This document shows, piece after piece, positions 1 through 7,362 of a stretch of 45,072 nucleotides of DNA. This stretch comes from Gp13-AA77 sp036521995. GTDB taxonomy: Bacteria > Acidobacteriota > Terriglobia > UBA7540. Under the pieces are notes generated by a model. It was not told the origin of the DNA, did not search any database, and saw only the letters and a program-made list of their open reading frames with translations. The translations under genes were made by a program, and so were the position numbers. Every line of letters begins with the position of its first letter. Positions within the stretch are counted from its first letter, which is position 1. The DNA lies in NCBI GenBank assembly GCA_036521995.1, contig DATDGR010000052.1, forward strand, positions 1 through 45,072. The letters run 5' to 3'.

Positions 1-420
1 TTCCATTCCCGCGACGGCCTCGGGATTCACCTTGCTCATAAATCGGGTCTTAGGACGGGCCTCCTCAGCGGCCGCGAGTCTCCGATTGTGGAGTATCGCG
101 CCCGTGAACTCGGCATCCACTTCCTGCGCCAGAATGCCAAACTGAAGTTCCGACCCTATCGCGAAATTCTGAAGGAGGCGGGTCTCGAGGACCAGGATGT
201 GTGCTTTGTGGGCGACGACCTGGTGGATCTTCCCGTGCTCGTTCGGGTGGGTCTGGCTGTTAGCGTAGGCAACGGGCATCCACTTCTGCGCCGCTACGTG
301 CACTATGTCACCCGGGCGCCCGGCGGACTCGGCGCCGTCCGCGAGACCATCGAGCTGATTCTGGCCGCACAAGGCAAGTTCCAACCCATCCTCAAGGATT
401 TCCTCGCTCTGGACCGGTGA
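1..420 (+). CDS. KdsC-like HAD phosphatase (3' part, cut by window start)
   Basis: The reading frame is open from base 1 and ends at TGA 418-420, giving the last 139 residues. It begins with RDGLGIHLAHKSG, followed by GLLSGRES (HAD motif II region), a conserved Lys in QNAKLKF, and FVGDDLVDLPVL (HAD motif III/IV), then the LRRYVHYVTRAPGGLGAVRE tail. This order is that of the KdsC/YrbI family, which dephosphorylates 3-deoxy-D-manno-octulosonate 8-phosphate in the cytoplasm to make Kdo for lipopolysaccharide. The N-terminal motif DxDG lies outside the window. KdsC family members also serve in sialic/legionaminic acid pathways, so the exact substrate is uncertain. It runs convergently with the minus-strand exopolysaccharide operon that ends at 1141. 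Confidence 0.85.
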   Translation, partial: FHSRDGLGIHLAHKSGLRTGLLSGRESPIVEYRARELGIHFLRQNAKLKFRPYREILKEAGLEDQDVCFVGDDLVDLPVLVRVGLAVSVGNGHPLLRRYVHYVTRAPGGLGAVRETIELILAAQGKFQPILKDFLALDR

Positions 421-513
421 CACGCACCATGCCGGGTCCGCTTTGGGGGAACGACTGCCTCCGATGAACCCGGCGAAGGGAAGCCAGTGCTCTTCTTTCC
501 CAAAATCCGACCG

Positions 514-568
514 CGAGACATTTTTTGAAGTCGTTTGTTTTCATCAACATCGTGGCTTCGTTCGTAAC
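514..568 (-). repeat. Dispersed NEATMLMKT-type repeat, copy 1
   Basis: A 55-base unit that matches 728-782. The last 32 bases (537-568) are identical in both copies; the first 24 differ at six places. Read on the minus strand it encodes NEATMLMKTNDFKKCL. The same architecture (GTTTTCA, 12 variable bases, then TTCGTT on the plus strand) recurs at 42803 and 42999. No gene is intact here. Confidence 0.8.
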
Positions 569-727
569 TCCCACCGGGGTTGGCCTGGACTTGGACTCTG
601 CCAGGGTCCCTGGCGCAAGCCCTTGCAGTGGCAGCCTTGATCGGTGCTTCGTCGGCAGATGGCCGTGGGCGCCGCCATCCAATTCCGTGCGGTGCTTTCT
701 CGAACCTTGTACGCCGTCGTGCCACAT

Positions 728-782
728 CGAGACATTTCTTCAACTCCCTCGTTTTCATCAACATCGTGGCTTCGTTCGTAAC
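728..782 (-). repeat. Dispersed NEATMLMKT-type repeat, copy 2
   Basis: Second copy of the unit at 514-568, same orientation, 214 bases away. On the minus strand it encodes NEATMLMKTRELKKCL, so the peptide differs slightly after the shared MLMKT. It directly follows, in one continuous minus-strand frame, the truncated gene start at 792-929. Confidence 0.8.
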
Positions 783-791
783 CGGCGATCT

Positions 792-929
792 CCGACTTCG
801 GACGGGGCCGGTCGTCCACTGAGCGTGGCGCTTCCCGGCGGCGGCACGCGGTCCGGCGGACTTCAAGGCGTTGGCGCTATAGGCAGTCAGCTTGGCGGGC
901 GTGACGAGAGAATAGTTGACCGGTGGCAT
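792..929 (-). pseudogene. Truncated start of a STGPRT-type hypothetical gene
   Basis: ATG at 927-929 on the minus strand is preceded by AAGGAG with a six-base spacer, a very good ribosome binding site. The encoded start, MPPVNYSLVTPAKLTAYSAN then ALKSAGPRAAAGKR, resembles the N-terminus of a hypothetical family I recall from acidobacteria (AN-AxKSTGPRTxxGK). After about 46 residues the similarity stops and the frame runs into the NEATMLMKT repeat and on to 303, antisense to the KdsC end. I read this as a real gene start whose body was lost and replaced by repeat DNA. The alternative, a genuine 208-residue protein ending at 303, looks unlikely because its remainder is low-complexity Arg-rich sequence. 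Confidence 0.5.
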
Positions 930-1115
930 CGAATGCTCCTTCGGGGGTCCGCGCGGGCGGACGCCTCCTCCGGTTTCCCGGCCGGCCGGTCAGGGCGATG
1001 ATGAGACGTAGGGAGTCTGGTTTCAAGTCAAACGGGGGTCAAATCTGGGTCAATTGGACTTTGCGCAGGCAGTCGAGGGCACGCTGACAGCGGTCTGGGG
1101 GCCAGCACCAGACTG
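930..1115. other. Intergenic stretch without a gene
   Basis: No open frame with protein-like composition is visible. It holds GGGGTCAAATCTG at 1035-1047, which occurs in inverted orientation at 43267-43279, and an imperfect hairpin around 1093-1112 (GTCTGG / CCAGAC). Confidence 0.6.
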
Positions 1116-1140
1116 GAAAAGGGCGCGGCAAACAGCGCCC
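1116..1140 (-). terminator. Intrinsic terminator of the exopolysaccharide operon
   Basis: On the minus strand GGGCGC (1140-1135) and GCGCCC (1126-1121) form a six-pair G+C stem with an eight-base loop, followed at once by TTTT (1120-1117). It starts on the base after the stop codon of the UDP-sugar dehydrogenase gene. Confidence 0.7.
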
Positions 1141-2547
1141 CTAGCAGTGGACGATCCTTTCCTGATACGCATGTAAGCCCCGCGTGGCGTTTCGCGTGTC
1201 AATGACCAGCCGTGAATGACGGGCGATAAACTCGTAGTCGTAGCTTGAGTGGTCCGTGACGATCACCACCGCCGCGTACCCCGCCAGCGATTCGGCGGTC
1301 AGTTGGACCGAGGAGAGTTTGAAGTCGTAGCGGCGCATCTTGTGCAGACGGGGGAAAAACGGATCGTTGTAGTCGACGCGCGCCCCGCGCTCCTGGAGGA
1401 GCTCGATGATTCGCAGAGCGGGCGACTCCCGCAGATCATCGATGTCCTTCTTATAGGCCACTCCCAGGACCAGGATCAGCGAATCCCGGAAGCACTGTTT
1501 ACGGTGGTTGAGCGCCTCGCCGGTGATCTCGACCACGTGACCGGGCATGGAGGAATTGATCTCACCGGCCAGCTCGATGAATCGCGTGGGGAGTTCATAT
1601 TCGCGCGCTTTCCAGGTGAGATAAAAAGGGTCGATCGGAATGCAGTGCCCGCCCAGGCCCGGACCCGGGTAAAAGGGAGTAAAGCCGAAAGGCTTGGTCT
1701 TGGCCGCGTCGATTACTTCCCACACGTCGATTCCCATCCGCAGGCAGAGCATCTTCAGTTCGTTAATGAGCGCGATATTCACGCAGCGGTAGATATTCTC
1801 CAGCAGTTTCGTCATCTCGGCCACGCGGGCCGAACCCACCAGAACCGTTCGATCGAAAATCTGTTCGTAAAGGGCCCGCGCCGCCAAAGCGCTCGGTCCG
1901 TTCACGCCCCCCACCACCTTGGGCACTTGCTGAGTCTGGAATTGCTTATTTCCGGGGTCTTCACGCTCCGGCGAGAAAGCGAGCATGAAGTCGCTCTTCA
2001 GGTCTGAAAAGGACTCGTTGGCAGCGGTCGCGGCGTCGTAAGGTTTGAGCGGGCAACGCAATCCCGAGCGCTCCAGGATGGACAACACCAGTTCGTCGGT
2101 CGTGCCGGGATACGTCGTGCTCTCGAGCACGATCAGTTGATTGGGGCGCAGGTGGGCGCTGATGGCTTCGGCCGTCTGGATCACATACGACAGGTCGGGC
2201 TCGCGATACTCATTGAGTGGCGTCGGGACGCAGATGATGCAAGCGTCCACGGTGCTGATGGCGGCCAAATCGGCAGTCGCCGAAAGGCGCTTCTGCTCCA
2301 CCTGTTCGCGAATGACGGCTGCCGGAATGTGATGGATGTAGCTCTCACCCCTGGTGAGCGCCTCCACCTTGGCGCCATCCACGTCGATGCCCAAGGTAGG
2401 GAGGCCGCGCCTGGAGAAGAGCAATGCTAAAGGCAGCCCGACATAGCCCAGGCCAATTACCCCGATTCGGGCGGTTCCCTCGTTAAGACGACTCTGCAGG
2501 AGGGCCAGAGCCTCCTGACTGCTCAAGACGGCATTCTCTACCGGCAT
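1141..2547 (-). CDS. Nucleotide sugar (UDP-N-acetyl-sugar type) 6-dehydrogenase
   Basis: 468 residues. Oxidises the C6 hydroxyl of a UDP-hexose or UDP-N-acetylhexosamine to a carboxylate with two NAD+, supplying an acidic sugar for surface polysaccharide. Visible features: Rossmann motif GVIGLGYVGLP (residues 29-39), central KTKPFGF (284-290) and catalytic cysteine C302 in GPGLGGHCIPIDPFYL. The GGHCIP form favours the UDP-GlcNAc/UDP-ManNAc dehydrogenase branch (WbpA/WecC) over plain UDP-glucose dehydrogenase; the substrate is inferred. Residues about 164-186 look like an extra loop just before FMLAFSPERED. The ATG has GGGGGAGG upstream but lies 65 bases inside the deacetylase gene; translation of the two is probably coupled. 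Last gene of the operon. Confidence 0.9.
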   Translation of the reverse strand: MPVENAVLSSQEALALLQSRLNEGTARIGVIGLGYVGLPLALLFSRRGLPTLGIDVDGAKVEALTRGESYIHHIPAAVIREQVEQKRLSATADLAAISTVDACIICVPTPLNEYREPDLSYVIQTAEAISAHLRPNQLIVLESTTYPGTTDELVLSILERSGLRCPLKPYDAATAANESFSDLKSDFMLAFSPEREDPGNKQFQTQQVPKVVGGVNGPSALAARALYEQIFDRTVLVGSARVAEMTKLLENIYRCVNIALINELKMLCLRMGIDVWEVIDAAKTKPFGFTPFYPGPGLGGHCIPIDPFYLTWKAREYELPTRFIELAGEINSSMPGHVVEITGEALNHRKQCFRDSLILVLGVAYKKDIDDLRESPALRIIELLQERGARVDYNDPFFPRLHKMRRYDFKLSSVQLTAESLAGYAAVVIVTDHSSYDYEFIARHSRLVIDTRNATRGLHAYQERIVHC

Positions 2548-3427
2548 GTATCACACCCTCCCCCGGGTGATCGTTTCGTTGCTCGATTTCAAGTCCTCGT
2601 TCGGCAATGAAGCGGGCGAACGTCTGGAAACGGAACTCACCCAGAATAGCCCCGATCTTGGCTTCCGTGCCCTTGAGGTTTACGTACGATTTGAAGCTTC
2701 GCCCGAAGCTCATGGGCAGGCGCGGGTGATCCGGATCAATCTCGCGCGGATGAACGTAGAAGATCACCGGGCGCCCTTCGGCGAGAACCCGTCGGGCCAT
2801 CCTGCGAATCACGAAGCCCGGCGAAAGTCTCAAGTATCCTCCCCCGAAAAAACACCATCGCCGGCCGAGCACCGGCGTCACCGTGATGGGAAATTCGATC
2901 AGGTTTTCAGCATTCCGGGCCAGCCGGTAAGGCGCGTAGCTTCCGCCCTCGATTCCCCCGTGCGATCGCTTCGCCGGGAAGAGAGAAGAATCGTACCGGT
3001 AACCCGCTTGAATGAGGGCGTCAAAAAACCAGGGCGTCTGTTTCGTGACCGAAAACCCGGAGGACCGGTATCCGGCAACCGCGTGTCCCGTGAGGTCCTC
3101 GAGGATCAGCCTGGACTTCACCGCATCCTCGAAGAAGTCCTTCTCGCCCATCTCATAGACCAACCGGTGAGCGTATCCGTGGGAAGCGACCTCGTGGCCC
3201 CGCTGCTCCGCCTCTTTGACCAGATGAGGAAATCTCTCTGCCACCCAGCCGAGAAAGAAGCAAGTGGCGGCCACCTGTCTCTCATCGCAAAGGTCCAGCA
3301 GGCGCAGAAAGTTCTTCTCCACCCAGGAAGCCAGCGAACCCCAACGTGAGATATCCGGCGTCGAAGGCAGATCCAGGATGTGGAACCAGTCTTCGACGTC
3401 GATGGAGAATATGCATTCCATTTCCAT
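2483..3427 (-). CDS. Exosortase-system polysaccharide deacetylase (DUF3473 type)
   Basis: 314 residues. NodB-fold deacetylase with the signature seen in exosortase-linked family members: FSIDVEDWFH at 7-16 (metal Asp at D10/D13), SHGYAH at 82-87 (metal His H83, H87), GYRSSGFSV at 119-127, YRYDSSLFP at 143-151, and FYVHPREIDPDHPRL at 223-237 (late His H226). Such proteins remove acetyl groups from N-acetylated sugars of the exopolysaccharide. No signal peptide is visible, so it is either cytoplasmic or held by partners. It sits 46 bases after the sugar transferase gene and overlaps the next gene by 65 bases. Confidence 0.9.
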   Translation of the reverse strand: MEMECIFSIDVEDWFHILDLPSTPDISRWGSLASWVEKNFLRLLDLCDERQVAATCFFLGWVAERFPHLVKEAEQRGHEVASHGYAHRLVYEMGEKDFFEDAVKSRLILEDLTGHAVAGYRSSGFSVTKQTPWFFDALIQAGYRYDSSLFPAKRSHGGIEGGSYAPYRLARNAENLIEFPITVTPVLGRRWCFFGGGYLRLSPGFVIRRMARRVLAEGRPVIFYVHPREIDPDHPRLPMSFGRSFKSYVNLKGTEAKIGAILGEFRFQTFARFIAERGLEIEQRNDHPGEGVIHAGRECRLEQSGGSGPPAESS

Positions 3428-3473
3428 ATCAGGGCGATACAGGCCGCACTGTACCAGCGCACCCGCAAGATCC

Positions 3474-4853
3474 TCAGCGTCCTCCCCGGCCGAGAAACAG
3501 TGTCTTCAGAGTCTGGAAGATGATCAGCAGGTCCATTCCAATCGACATGTTCTTGATGTAGAAGAGGTCGTAAGCCAGCTTCTCGGCGTTATCCTCCAGA
3601 GTCGCGCAGTAGCCCCGGTTGATCTGGGCCCAGCCCGTGGCCCCGGGCTTCACGGACCAGCGTTGCCGGTAAAACGGTACCTTTTCCACCAGCTCCCACT
3701 CCTGGTTCGGCACGAAGGGCCGCGGTCCGACGAAATACATGTCGCCACGCAGAATGTTGTAAAGCTGGGGAAGCTCGTCGAGCCGGATGCGTCGGATCCA
3801 CTTCCCGACCCGGGTGAAGCGGTCGTCGTCCTTCTCGGCCGGCCGGTCCGGGTCTGCATTCCACTTCATGGAGCGAAACTTCTTGAGCTTGAAAATCTTC
3901 CCGTCCTTGCCGACTCGCTCCTGGGAAAACAGCACCGGGCCTTCCGAGTCCAGGCGAATGGCCAAAGCGGTGAGAATCATGAGCGGGAGGGCCAACGCGA
4001 GACCCATCAGCGACAGAGCCAAGGACATCCCGCGTTTGACAATCCGGCGTCCCCGCGAGAGCTGAAAACCCGGAGAGAACAGCAACCAGCTCAGGCGCAG
4101 CGATTCAGACGGGATCTTACCCGTCAAGTTCTCGTACACATCCACCCCGTCGCGGACCATGATGCCCTTGGTCTTGAGGTCGAGCAACTGCTCCACCGGC
4201 AGGCGGCCCCGGCGCTCGGCCATGGTCACGATAATCTCGCGAATACGCTCCCGTTCCACGACGGCAGCAAGATCTTCGGTGTTGCCGAGGTGAGGACAGT
4301 CCGGCGTGTCCCCGGCGTCCCACGGGCTTCCCACGTAGCCTGCCAGCCGAACGCCCCAATGAGGCCGGCTCGCGATCTCGTGGCTCAAGGGCAGCGAGAG
4401 GGGACCTGCGCCGAAAATCAGGGCGCGTTCCGCCAGGCGTCCGGAGCGGTTCAAGACCAGGAACATCTTTCGCCACAAAATGAGGGACAGTCCGAAGAAA
4501 AGCACGGCCAGGCCAATCATGGGCCCGGCCAGCTCAACTTGAGGGAACACGTAATAGATCAGCGCCATGGCCAGGCAGCCGGTTCCCAGCACCTGAATGA
4601 GGCGGGTGATGAGTTCGCGGGGATCACAGAAGGCATAGGTCTCGTAAAGGTCGTAATAGTACATGCAAAAGATGAAGACCCCGCACGCCAGGGCGATCCG
4701 GTACCCGCCGTTTTCGTAACCCACCACCAGGGTGAAGTTACTGCCGAACTGAATCAGCGCCGCCGTCAGAAACGAGGCTGAAATGATCGCCGCCTCGCCC
4801 ACCAACAGCAAGATCGTACGTAGCGGAAAATAGACGTTGAAAACCCGAACCAA
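3474..4853 (-). CDS. EpsB-type polyprenyl-phosphate sugar phosphotransferase
   Basis: 459 residues. Initiating glycosyltransferase: moves a sugar-1-phosphate from a nucleotide sugar to undecaprenyl phosphate at the inner membrane, the first step of exopolysaccharide repeat assembly. The N-terminus MVRVFNVYFPLRT and several following membrane helices match the exosortase-associated EpsB subgroup. A CoA-binding-like middle domain follows (GAGPLSLPLSHEI). The C-terminal bacterial sugar transferase domain (from about 265) has the re-entrant helix segment, PVLFSQERVGKDGKIFKLKKF, and RIRLDELPQLYNILRGDM then VGPRPFVP. Third gene of the operon; 65 bases after epsI. Confidence 0.9.
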   Translation of the reverse strand: MVRVFNVYFPLRTILLLVGEAAIISASFLTAALIQFGSNFTLVVGYENGGYRIALACGVFIFCMYYYDLYETYAFCDPRELITRLIQVLGTGCLAMALIYYVFPQVELAGPMIGLAVLFFGLSLILWRKMFLVLNRSGRLAERALIFGAGPLSLPLSHEIASRPHWGVRLAGYVGSPWDAGDTPDCPHLGNTEDLAAVVERERIREIIVTMAERRGRLPVEQLLDLKTKGIMVRDGVDVYENLTGKIPSESLRLSWLLFSPGFQLSRGRRIVKRGMSLALSLMGLALALPLMILTALAIRLDSEGPVLFSQERVGKDGKIFKLKKFRSMKWNADPDRPAEKDDDRFTRVGKWIRRIRLDELPQLYNILRGDMYFVGPRPFVPNQEWELVEKVPFYRQRWSVKPGATGWAQINRGYCATLEDNAEKLAYDLFYIKNMSIGMDLLIIFQTLKTLFLGRGGR

Positions 4854-4918
4854 GGTTCGTTACTCCTGCTTCGTTTCAGCTTCCTGTCATCCTTCTCGAC
4901 GCGACCCAGGCGCTTCCG

Positions 4919-5578
4919 CTAGCGGGGAATGTATTGATCCAGGTAAGGCAGAATCCCTTCCGCGAAGCTGATGGCCCGCTTCTGCGCGGTCTCGATGGCC
5001 TCCCCGTCGAGAACAGGCGTCGTGACGCGAACCAGAGAGCCGTCGGTGCGGTTGAGCTTGATGGAGTCGGAGACGAGGTAGATCTTGGCCCAGTACTCAC
5101 TCGCCACGGCGCGACCGTGCGCCTGATACCAGTATAGCACGATCTGGCGCTCTGCGCCCTTGCCCAGCACGTAACGGTTCACGCTGATCGGCGGATCGTC
5201 CGGGCGCGCCAGGTCAATCCGGTCAGTCACGAGCGGACTCCAGCCCGCGCCCGGCATGCAGTGTTTGGGAGAGTGGATCCAGTCTCCAGTGCGCTGGCTG
5301 GGGACGTAGGCCAGCAAGAGATCCACGAACTGGTCTCCAGCGCCCCCCATATAGATACGCTCCAGATATTCGCCCGGCCCGAGCACGTCCAGCGTCTCCT
5401 GCGTAAAAGGAATATTCCGTACGCTGTGCCAGGGGCCGATGGTCGAAGGGAAATCGGACAGGGCAGTGCGCGGGGGCACGATCTCCGGGCGGTCGTGGGC
5501 GTGCAACAACAGGGCCGTGGCCAGTAAGAGCGCCAGCACGGCCGCCGAGCGAACCCTGGAATCGCTCTGGCGCATCAA
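4919..5578 (-). CDS. epsI: EpsI family exosortase-associated protein (DUF3485)
   Basis: 219 residues with one N-terminal hydrophobic anchor (AAVLALLLATALLLHA). The body has the family features: the early LSDFPSTIGPWHS segment, the LDVLGPGEYLERIY segment, and HSPKHCMPGAGW near the middle. EpsI is always linked to exosortases and works at the periplasmic face, though its exact chemistry is not settled; in some genomes it is fused to the exosortase C-terminus. Here it is separate and its ATG overlaps the exosortase stop (ATGA), so the two are translationally coupled. Confidence 0.9.
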   Translation of the reverse strand: MMRQSDSRVRSAAVLALLLATALLLHAHDRPEIVPPRTALSDFPSTIGPWHSVRNIPFTQETLDVLGPGEYLERIYMGGAGDQFVDLLLAYVPSQRTGDWIHSPKHCMPGAGWSPLVTDRIDLARPDDPPISVNRYVLGKGAERQIVLYWYQAHGRAVASEYWAKIYLVSDSIKLNRTDGSLVRVTTPVLDGEAIETAQKRAISFAEGILPYLDQYIPR

Positions 5579-6471
5579 GGCCTCCCCCGGGTCCCTAGGC
5601 GAGCCAACGAGCGAACTAGGGCGTGCAATGCCAGCAGCAGGGTCAAGGCCAGCAGGAAGATCAGCCAGCCGGAGAACTCATGGAAGAATCCCTGCGCCTT
5701 GTCAGGGCTCCAGTAAAGGCCTGTCAGGCCCGTGGCCATGATGCGCGTGGCGTTGGCAAAGACGGCGATGGGAACGGCCGCCGCCACCAGCAGGATGCGG
5801 ATCCAGGTCCGCGACTCCAGAAAATAGCCATAGATGACGGCCAGCGTGATCAGCGAGACCAGGGAGCGGATGCCGCTGCAGGCTTCGGCAACTTCCAGTT
5901 GCATGGTCGCCAGTTGAATGATATTACCCTCCCGCAGCACCGGCACCCCCACCATGGAAAGCAACGAAGTGGCCAGATTGGAGGCGAGGAACTGGAGCGG
6001 CAGCGTAATCTGGTTCATCACGATAGTCGGAATCGGAATAGCCAGAAAAAGCACCGCCCATTCGAAGAAAACCGCGCGGAACGCCTTCCATCCGGCGTAG
6101 AGAATGATAAGCCCGGCGAGCAGAAGGACGAGAGACACGCGAGAGAGAAACAACTCCGAGCCGAGCGCTCCGAGGGCGAGAACGCCCAGGGCCCCGGCAA
6201 CCACCGCTAGGCCGAACCAGCTCGGCTCCGGAGGAATCTGGGCCAAGCGCTCGCGGCTGCGCCACAGGAGATAGCCGGAAAAGAGTGGGACGAAGAAACC
6301 GTGAGAAAAATTGGGATCATTCCACCAGTCGTAAGCCAGCAAGGCGAGGACGTGCGCGTACAAAAAGAGAATTGCTGCCCCGATGGCCAGCGCCTGCCAC
6401 CACCACTGCGGCAGGCGAAGTCCTGGCGTTGAGGCCTTGGCCAGCACCTCGGGTCCGCTAACTTGTGCCAT
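5575..6471 (-). CDS. xrtA: Exosortase (XrtA/EpsH family transpeptidase)
   Basis: 298 residues from the chosen ATG (6469-6471), a polytopic inner-membrane protein with about eight hydrophobic segments. Exosortases cut PEP-CTERM tails and transfer the protein to a surface carrier. The catalytic triad is present: Cys198 in EACSGIRSL, Arg243 in NATRIMATG and His264 in GFFHEFSGW. A GTG at 6597 would add 42 residues rich in Arg/Lys and Cys that are not exosortase-like; a TATACT box at 6567-6572 lies inside that extension, which favours the shorter form. First gene of the five-gene operon. No protein with a PEP-CTERM tail is seen in the window, so the substrate is elsewhere. Confidence 0.9.
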   Translation of the reverse strand: MAQVSGPEVLAKASTPGLRLPQWWWQALAIGAAILFLYAHVLALLAYDWWNDPNFSHGFFVPLFSGYLLWRSRERLAQIPPEPSWFGLAVVAGALGVLALGALGSELFLSRVSLVLLLAGLIILYAGWKAFRAVFFEWAVLFLAIPIPTIVMNQITLPLQFLASNLATSLLSMVGVPVLREGNIIQLATMQLEVAEACSGIRSLVSLITLAVIYGYFLESRTWIRILLVAAAVPIAVFANATRIMATGLTGLYWSPDKAQGFFHEFSGWLIFLLALTLLLALHALVRSLARLGTRGRP

Positions 6472-6566
6472 ACGATGCCCTATCTTCTTACCGCATCGGC
6501 AGTTCCGGGCCGCCGCTTTAGGGCTGCGTCCAGCCCGGCCGGCAGACAGTTTCAGGTTACTTCTCC

Positions 6567-6595
6567 AGTATAGCCTACCCTCGTCGCCCATGGAC
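6567..6595 (-). promoter_or_regulatory. Candidate promoter of the exosortase operon
   Basis: On the minus strand TATACT (6572-6567) is a good -10 box about 90 bases before the exosortase ATG. No convincing -35 is found at 16-18 bases. Support is the -10 match and position only. Confidence 0.3.
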
Positions 6596-6659
6596 ACGGG
6601 TCCTGGAGCAAGCGCAGCCTGCTGCGCTGTGAATAGAAACGCCGGGTGGTTGTGTTAAC

Positions 6660-7229
6660 ATGGGTCTCAGGTTCAAGATGCCGACCAAGACTGAGGCAAC
6701 GATCGAAGACCTCTATCATGTTCCAGAGAATGGCAAGGCCGAGATTGTCAATGGAGAGCTGCGCCTGATGTCGCCAACCGGAGATCTACCGAGCAGCGCA
6801 GCCTTCGAAATTGCGGTCGCCTTGCGCGCCCACGCACATCGGACAGGTGTTGGGAGGGCCTACACCGACAACGCAGGATTTGTTGTGAAATTACCCTACC
6901 GCAGGTCTTTTAGTCCCGACGTTGCCTATCACATTGGGCCACGTACCCGGGGCAAGTTTCTGGAGGGCGCGCCCGTCTTTGCGGTCGAGGTGCGGAGTGA
7001 AGGCGATTATGGTCCGGCGGCCGAACAGGAGATGGCCGCCAAGCGCCAGGATTATTTCGCGGCTGGCAGTCTCGTGGTTTGGGATGTCGATGTGCTCCGG
7101 TCGGAATCCGTCAGTGTCTACCGAGCCAGTGATCCGGGCCAGCCGACGGTGTATCACCTCGGCCAGCTCGCCGAGGCCGAACCTGCGGTGCCCGGCTGGA
7201 CCATGCCGGTTGAAGACTTGTTTCGCTAA
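6660..7229 (+). CDS. Uma2 family (DUF820) PD-(D/E)XK nuclease-fold protein
   Basis: 189 residues. The order of motifs is typical of Uma2 proteins: EIVNGELRLMSPTGD near 30-44, FSPDVAYHI (acidic Asp at about 88), FAVEVRSEGDYG (E-V-R in place of the E-x-K core), then KRQDYFAAGSLVVWDVD. The fold is that of restriction-type endonucleases, but the cellular role of the family is unknown and such genes are often lone, mobile and numerous. The first ATG at 6660 is used; an in-frame ATG at 6678 (MPTKTEATIEDLY) is equally plausible since neither has a clear ribosome binding site. It stands alone between divergent and codirectional operons. Confidence 0.85.
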   Translation: MGLRFKMPTKTEATIEDLYHVPENGKAEIVNGELRLMSPTGDLPSSAAFEIAVALRAHAHRTGVGRAYTDNAGFVVKLPYRRSFSPDVAYHIGPRTRGKFLEGAPVFAVEVRSEGDYGPAAEQEMAAKRQDYFAAGSLVVWDVDVLRSESVSVYRASDPGQPTVYHLGQLAEAEPAVPGWTMPVEDLFR

Positions 7230-7303
7230 TAAGATAAAACTCCTTTGTTAGTTATGAGTTAGTTCAAAGCGTCCGTCCTCCGTTAGGAAAAGATCCCTTC
7301 CGC

Positions 7304-7312
7304 TGTAATAAT
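7304..7312 (+). promoter_or_regulatory. Extended -10 box before the ECF sigma gene
   Basis: TGTAATAAT reads as TGn plus AATAAT (five of six to consensus), 50 bases before the sigma start. No strong -35 and no clear ECF-type GGAAC/CGT pair is seen, so autoregulation is not shown. Confidence 0.35.
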
Positions 7313-7362
7313 CGTGCCAGCCTGTCGTCCTTACTGGTGAGGGCAGCCCACAGGAGGCCATC

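Noticed and set aside
3264..4781. 505-residue plus-strand open frame
   Set aside because: Lies antisense to the sugar transferase gene, has Gln/His/Arg-rich composition typical of shadows in high-G+C DNA, and no ribosome binding site.
6472..6597. N-terminal extension of the exosortase to GTG 6597
   Set aside because: The extra 42 residues are basic and Cys-containing, unlike exosortases, and a TATACT box lies inside them.
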